A DNA stretch of 64,000 nucleotides from Lineus longissimus (lineage: Eukaryota > Nemertea > Pilidiophora > Heteronemertea > Lineidae), in assembly GCF_910592395.1 (NCBI RefSeq), contig NC_088318.1:12524349-12588348 (forward strand), written 5' to 3'. This document shows positions 60,653-64,000 of this stretch, piece by piece. Position numbers and translations under genes: made by a program. Numbering within the stretch: the stretch's first letter is position 1; the number at the start of each line of letters is the position of its first letter. The notes beneath the pieces are model-generated. The model ran no database searches and was not told the origin of the DNA. It worked only from the letters and a program-made list of their open reading frames with translations.

Positions 60653-63600
60653 CGTCGTCCGTTAGCAGGGCACGTTTCGTAACTGTTAGAGCTGTTGAGT
60701 TGAAACTTGGTACACATGTACCCTAATGTAATGACACCTGGGAGACCAAGTTTCGGTCCGATTCGTTTCATGGTTTGGCCACCAGGGGGCCAAACGTTAA
60801 AAGTGAAAATATGCAATATCTCCCTTAATAGTAGTCGGGAAATTTTGAAAAAAATATGGTAGGTACTTCTAGCAAAGGTGCATCATATATCCTCCGGGTT
60901 TTTGATTTGACCTCCTTCTCAAGGTCACAGAGGTCAAATGGTGTAAATTGGCCGTTAGGATGTAACGATGGCACGTTTCTAAACTGCAATGACTATTGAT
61001 ACCAAATTTGGTACACATTTACCCCTTAGTCAGCTGATCTCAGGGACCGAAGTTTGGTCCAATATGATTCACCACTTGACCACCAGGGGGCAAAATCCAA
61101 AAACCTTAAAAATGTGATTATTCCTTAACTTCTTGCCCGATTGCCACCAATTTGATATCATGGGTACATCTAACCACCATACAGTATATGTCGCACAGGT
61201 TTTTAATTTGACCTTCTTGTCAAGGTCACAGAGGTCAAATGGCGTAAATTCGCCGTCAGGCTGTAACTATGGCACGTTTCTTAACTGCAATGACTATTGA
61301 TCACAAATTAAGTACACATGTACCCCTTGGTCAGGTGATCTCAGGTACCGAAGTTTGGTGCGATCTGATTTGCCGTTTGGCCTCCAGGGAGGGGGCCAAA
61401 TCCTAAATTCTTCAAAATGCCATCATTCCTAGTAATGACTTGCCCGATTGGCACCAATTTTATATCATAGGTACATCTAATTCTAACAACCATTCAATGT
61501 GTCACCCGGGTCTTCTTTGATTTGACCTACTTTTCAAGGTCACAGAGGTCGAATGTACTGTAAATTGGCCATTTTGGGGAAATTGTAATTGCTTGGACCT
61601 ACATCAAACCTACATGACCTAACACTACATGACACAAGACCATGCTCTTTATCCATCTTTCCTCCACATGAGGTGAGCACAATGGCCCTGGCCATTTCAT
61701 CTTAGCATGTGAGGTCTTAAATTAGAAGTGATGCTTGCCTTTGGAGAGGTTCCCTGAAAAATCACTACTCTTGGCCAGAAAGGGAGGGGCGTGCACTTCA
61801 TTCACCCCCTAAATTCGCCACTGGATTGGTATTCGCAGCCATACTTGAGAATCCCTGCGACATGAATTTCTCAATTTTGTTTCAAAAAGTGCAAAATCTT
61901 GCTGCACGCATAGTTACAAGGTCACGTAAATCTGACCACATCACCCCAGTCCTTAGGTCTCTCCACTGGCTACCTGTTCACCACAGAATCCAATTCAAGG
62001 TTCTCCTACTAGTCTTTAAATCTCTGAAGGGACTTTCACCCACTTACATCTCAGAACTCCTGCCATTGTATGTGCCTGGACGATCGTTGAGGTCTGAAGA
62101 CAAATGTCTTCTCAGGATCCCCAGGTTTCGCCTTCGGACATATGGTGGCAGGAGCTTCACAGTCCAAGCATGCAGGCTGTGGAATAGCCTCAGTCCTGAT
62201 CTGCAGAATGCAGTTAGTGAGCAAATCTTCAGACGGGGTCTTAAAACGCACCTTTTTCGAACTTGTTTTGGACCGCATTAGAGCAATTCTAAATTGGATT
62301 TTGCGGGTATGAATGTAAATTTATTATTTATTATTATTCTGAGTCTGTCTGGTGTTTTTTTCAGATCACTACGTGACAACCTCGGACTGCGTCGTAAAAT
62401 CACCTGGGTTCCCTAACGGCTACTATCAGGAGGGACAACGTTACCGCTACATCATCACGGACTATGATCGATTCAGAGTGTGGCTCAAGTTTGAAGATTT
62501 TATACTTGCCCCTGAGAGCAAGGTCACGGTAAGTTCGAGGATGTGTTTAAGCGGTAGTTTGGGTTTCTACCAGGGCAAGGAACTAAGCTAGTGTGAAGTG
62601 ATCTGGTCTGAATATTTAGCAGTGTTGCCAAAAACAGAGAGAGAAAGTAAGAGCTGACGAAGGTTCCAAGCGAATAAAAGTCACAGAAAAGATGGGTGAT
62701 TTTAAGTGGGAACCGTTCCTCCCAAATCAAGTAACCATCCTTCTTCTGTGTAATAATATGCAGATAATGTCACTTTCTTTTGTAGATCATTGACGGCCCA
62801 AAGATGGTTGTGATGCGCAACTTAGAACGGAAGTATTACCTCTCGACGGGACCAAATGTGACGGTTGTCTTTGATGCTGGCGAATCAAATGGAGAGTCGT
62901 CGTCAAAATATATTGGCTTCAAGTTCACTTGTGAGAGTGCGATAGAATTTCAAAAGTGTGAGTTCCTTTTTTCGATTGTGTTCCTTTTTTCGATTGAGCT
63001 CTTCAGAGGGTTGAGACTAGTCGTAGAAACTGTAAAGGTGTGATCTCTGATCATAATGTCTTTGCTTGCAGTTCTATTCTTGACCGAGCGCACTGTGGCC
63101 ACCTACAATCTCTCCGGTATAAACGACGGCTCAGTAGATTTCCAGTTCACCAAACGCGATGCCCCGCCGTACCACGGACACCGCATGTCATTCATCTACA
63201 GCATCGATTTTGTCTGGCTCATAAAAGCGCCGCCGAATATGAAGGTTTTCCTGCGGATTCTAAAGATTGAGCCCCATGTTGGTAAGTACTTCAACCAATT
63301 CCATTATTAGGAGCCTCATAGCCTAATGGTCAACACTGCTGGCTACCACACAAAAGGGTCTGGGTTCCATCTTGGGGTTTTGCCCACCATGGATTGCATC
63401 TTTTTGATTGTTTTACAGTCAACCAAGAAACCCTGTTGGAGGTGCGAGAAGGCTATCACAGTGATGGACGTCTCCTACTGATGTGGAACAGCTACAATGA
63501 ATTCTTCATCAAAAAGTACCGCCGCTGGGGAGTGACAGTCATCTCGGACGAGTCCGTATACATTCGATTCCGTGGCAAGGTCAATGCAGGAAAACGTATC

Positions 63601-64000
63601 AGTTTGTCGTACACCGTGTTCTACCCTGCAACATCCTCTGAACGTAAGTTTACGCTTTAACTCTTTTGCTACTGTGGAGTTTTGGGGAAATTAGCTGTAC
63701 AGAACACTTCAAGCCAGTAATACACCACATACGAAGCCAGTAAATACTGGGTATGGTAGCGAAAGAACTGAAAAAGAAATCCACCCTGAGCATGTTGGTC
63801 ACTTTTAAACGAAGGAACTTAAATCCATGACCTAAGTACTGAATGTGGACTTTTTTTGTCAGTTATTTACTTTTTCGGTGTGTTCATTTCATGACAGAAC
63901 AAGTAGTTGAGAAGAAGTCTGTAGAATAATCTTCATTGTGATATTGATGTTTTTTCAAATTTGTTTTCCAGAATGCCTGAACTGGATGGCGAGTCATAAC
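55860..64000 (+). CDS. Gene F: modular CUB-CUB-LDLa protein (partial, runs off right edge)
   Basis: Thirteen exons seen: 55860-55983, 56292-56400, 56640-56808, 57010-57178, 57567-57758, 59116-59349, 59580-59822, 60162-60308, 62365-62528, 62786-62957, 63072-63281, 63419-63643, 63972-64000. They join in frame into 729 codons with GT-AG introns. Order: hydrophobic leader (about 20-41); CUB with SPGFPNGYY (79-190); a cysteine-poor CUB-like domain (192-332); LDLa-like cysteine module (334-413); LDLa (415-462, [13 protein letters not shown]); then again CUB (464-574, [15 protein letters not shown]), CUB-like (576-719) and the start of another cysteine module (CLNWMASHN, like [10 protein letters not shown]). 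The module repeats every ~385 aa. Extracellular binding is inferred; whether the end is secreted, membrane or GPI lies outside the window. Exon 1 is least certain, since an acceptor-like TTTCAG lies inside it. Confidence 0.82.
57340..57416 (+). pseudogene. Decayed duplicate of gene F exon 4
   Basis: Intron sequence aligns with the 3' half of the exon at 57010-57178: ACCTTGGAACTAATGCGTTG and GTTAGCTGTTAGAGTGCCAAG match ACCTTGGGACGAATGCGTGG and GTTAGCTGTTTGAGCGCCAAG. A TAG interrupts the reading frame and no donor follows at the expected place. Confidence 0.75.
60534..61680. repeat. 1.15-kb repeat element with GCTCACCTC termini
   Basis: Begins AGCTCACCTC and ends GAGGTGAGC, so short inverted termini enclose the unit; a GCTCACCTC..GAGGTGAGC hairpin also sits at the left end. 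Next comes a CGT microsatellite, then about three internal direct repeats of about 301 and 314 bp, each with CAAGGTCACAGAGGTCAAATG (at 60920, 61221, 61535) and a GGCACGTTTC..AACTG block. No coding frame. Probably a dispersed non-autonomous element, located in intron 8 of gene F. Confidence 0.75.
60577..60663. repeat. CGT microsatellite
   Basis: More than twenty CGT/GTC triplets with CCGTCGTCC edges, part of the larger repeat element around it. Confidence 0.95.
61826..62338 (+). pseudogene. 5'-truncated LINE (non-LTR retrotransposon) 3' end
   Basis: A frame to 62281 encodes the C-terminal tail of a non-LTR retrotransposon reverse transcriptase: [40 protein letters not shown] and a [12 protein letters not shown] segment are hallmarks of this region. 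Upstream RT and endonuclease domains are absent, and the stop is followed by a TTATTTATTATTATT tail, typical of a 5'-truncated insertion. It lies in intron 8 of gene F, in gene orientation. Confidence 0.85.

Noticed and set aside
60322-60726. 134-codon frame with a poly-arginine run
   Set aside because: Produced by the CGT microsatellite in a repeat element; its opposite strand gives poly-threonine.

Overview
The window is animal nuclear DNA: spliced genes with GT-AG introns, a Snail-superfamily (Scratch) zinc-finger gene, secreted or membrane CUB/LDL-receptor-A (LDLa) proteins, CRAL-TRIO lipid-transfer genes, a BEL/Pao LTR retrotransposon, a LINE tail and many minisatellites. The gene types and repeat style suggest a marine invertebrate, perhaps a lophotrochozoan; the species cannot be named from sequence alone. 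All gene models were built by hand from splice sites, intron phase and domain homology, without transcript data.

Layout, left to right. 1.5-2.2 kb: minisatellite with alternating 83/86-bp periods. 2.8-18.3 kb, minus strand: three CUB-LDLa genes. Gene A (2772-8043) ends in a transmembrane helix. Genes B (10191-12895) and C (14236-18331) are tandem paralogues ending in GPI-anchor-type tails. 22.6-29.8 kb, plus strand: the complete scratch gene, with a SNAG exon, a 6.2-kb intron and a five-finger exon. 33.1-35.4 kb: 74-bp and 43-bp minisatellites.

38.9-54.9 kb, minus strand: a tandem duplication of an eight-exon CRAL-TRIO gene. Copy D (38983-49659) is interrupted in intron 6 by a 6.5-kb BEL/Pao element with apparently identical LTRs and a 5-bp target duplication; copy E (51251-54535) keeps the empty site. 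Copy D also carries a 242-bp MITE-like element, and copy E a SINE-like insertion, that the other copy lacks. In the BEL element gag and pol share one frame and are separated by a single UGA followed by CUAG, a sequence known to favour stop-codon readthrough.

55.9-64.0 kb, plus strand: gene F, a large modular CUB-CUB-LDLa protein that runs off the right edge. Its module repeats with nearly the same exon pattern, and an intron holds a decayed duplicate of one exon. Two other insertions, a 1.15-kb repeat with internal ~300-bp periods and a 5'-truncated LINE, lie in one of its introns.

Genes A, B, C and F probably encode extracellular binding proteins with different attachments (membrane-spanning, GPI-type, modular secreted or membrane). 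D and E probably bind a hydrophobic ligand in the cytosol. Scratch is a nuclear repressor and has no evident functional tie to its neighbours.
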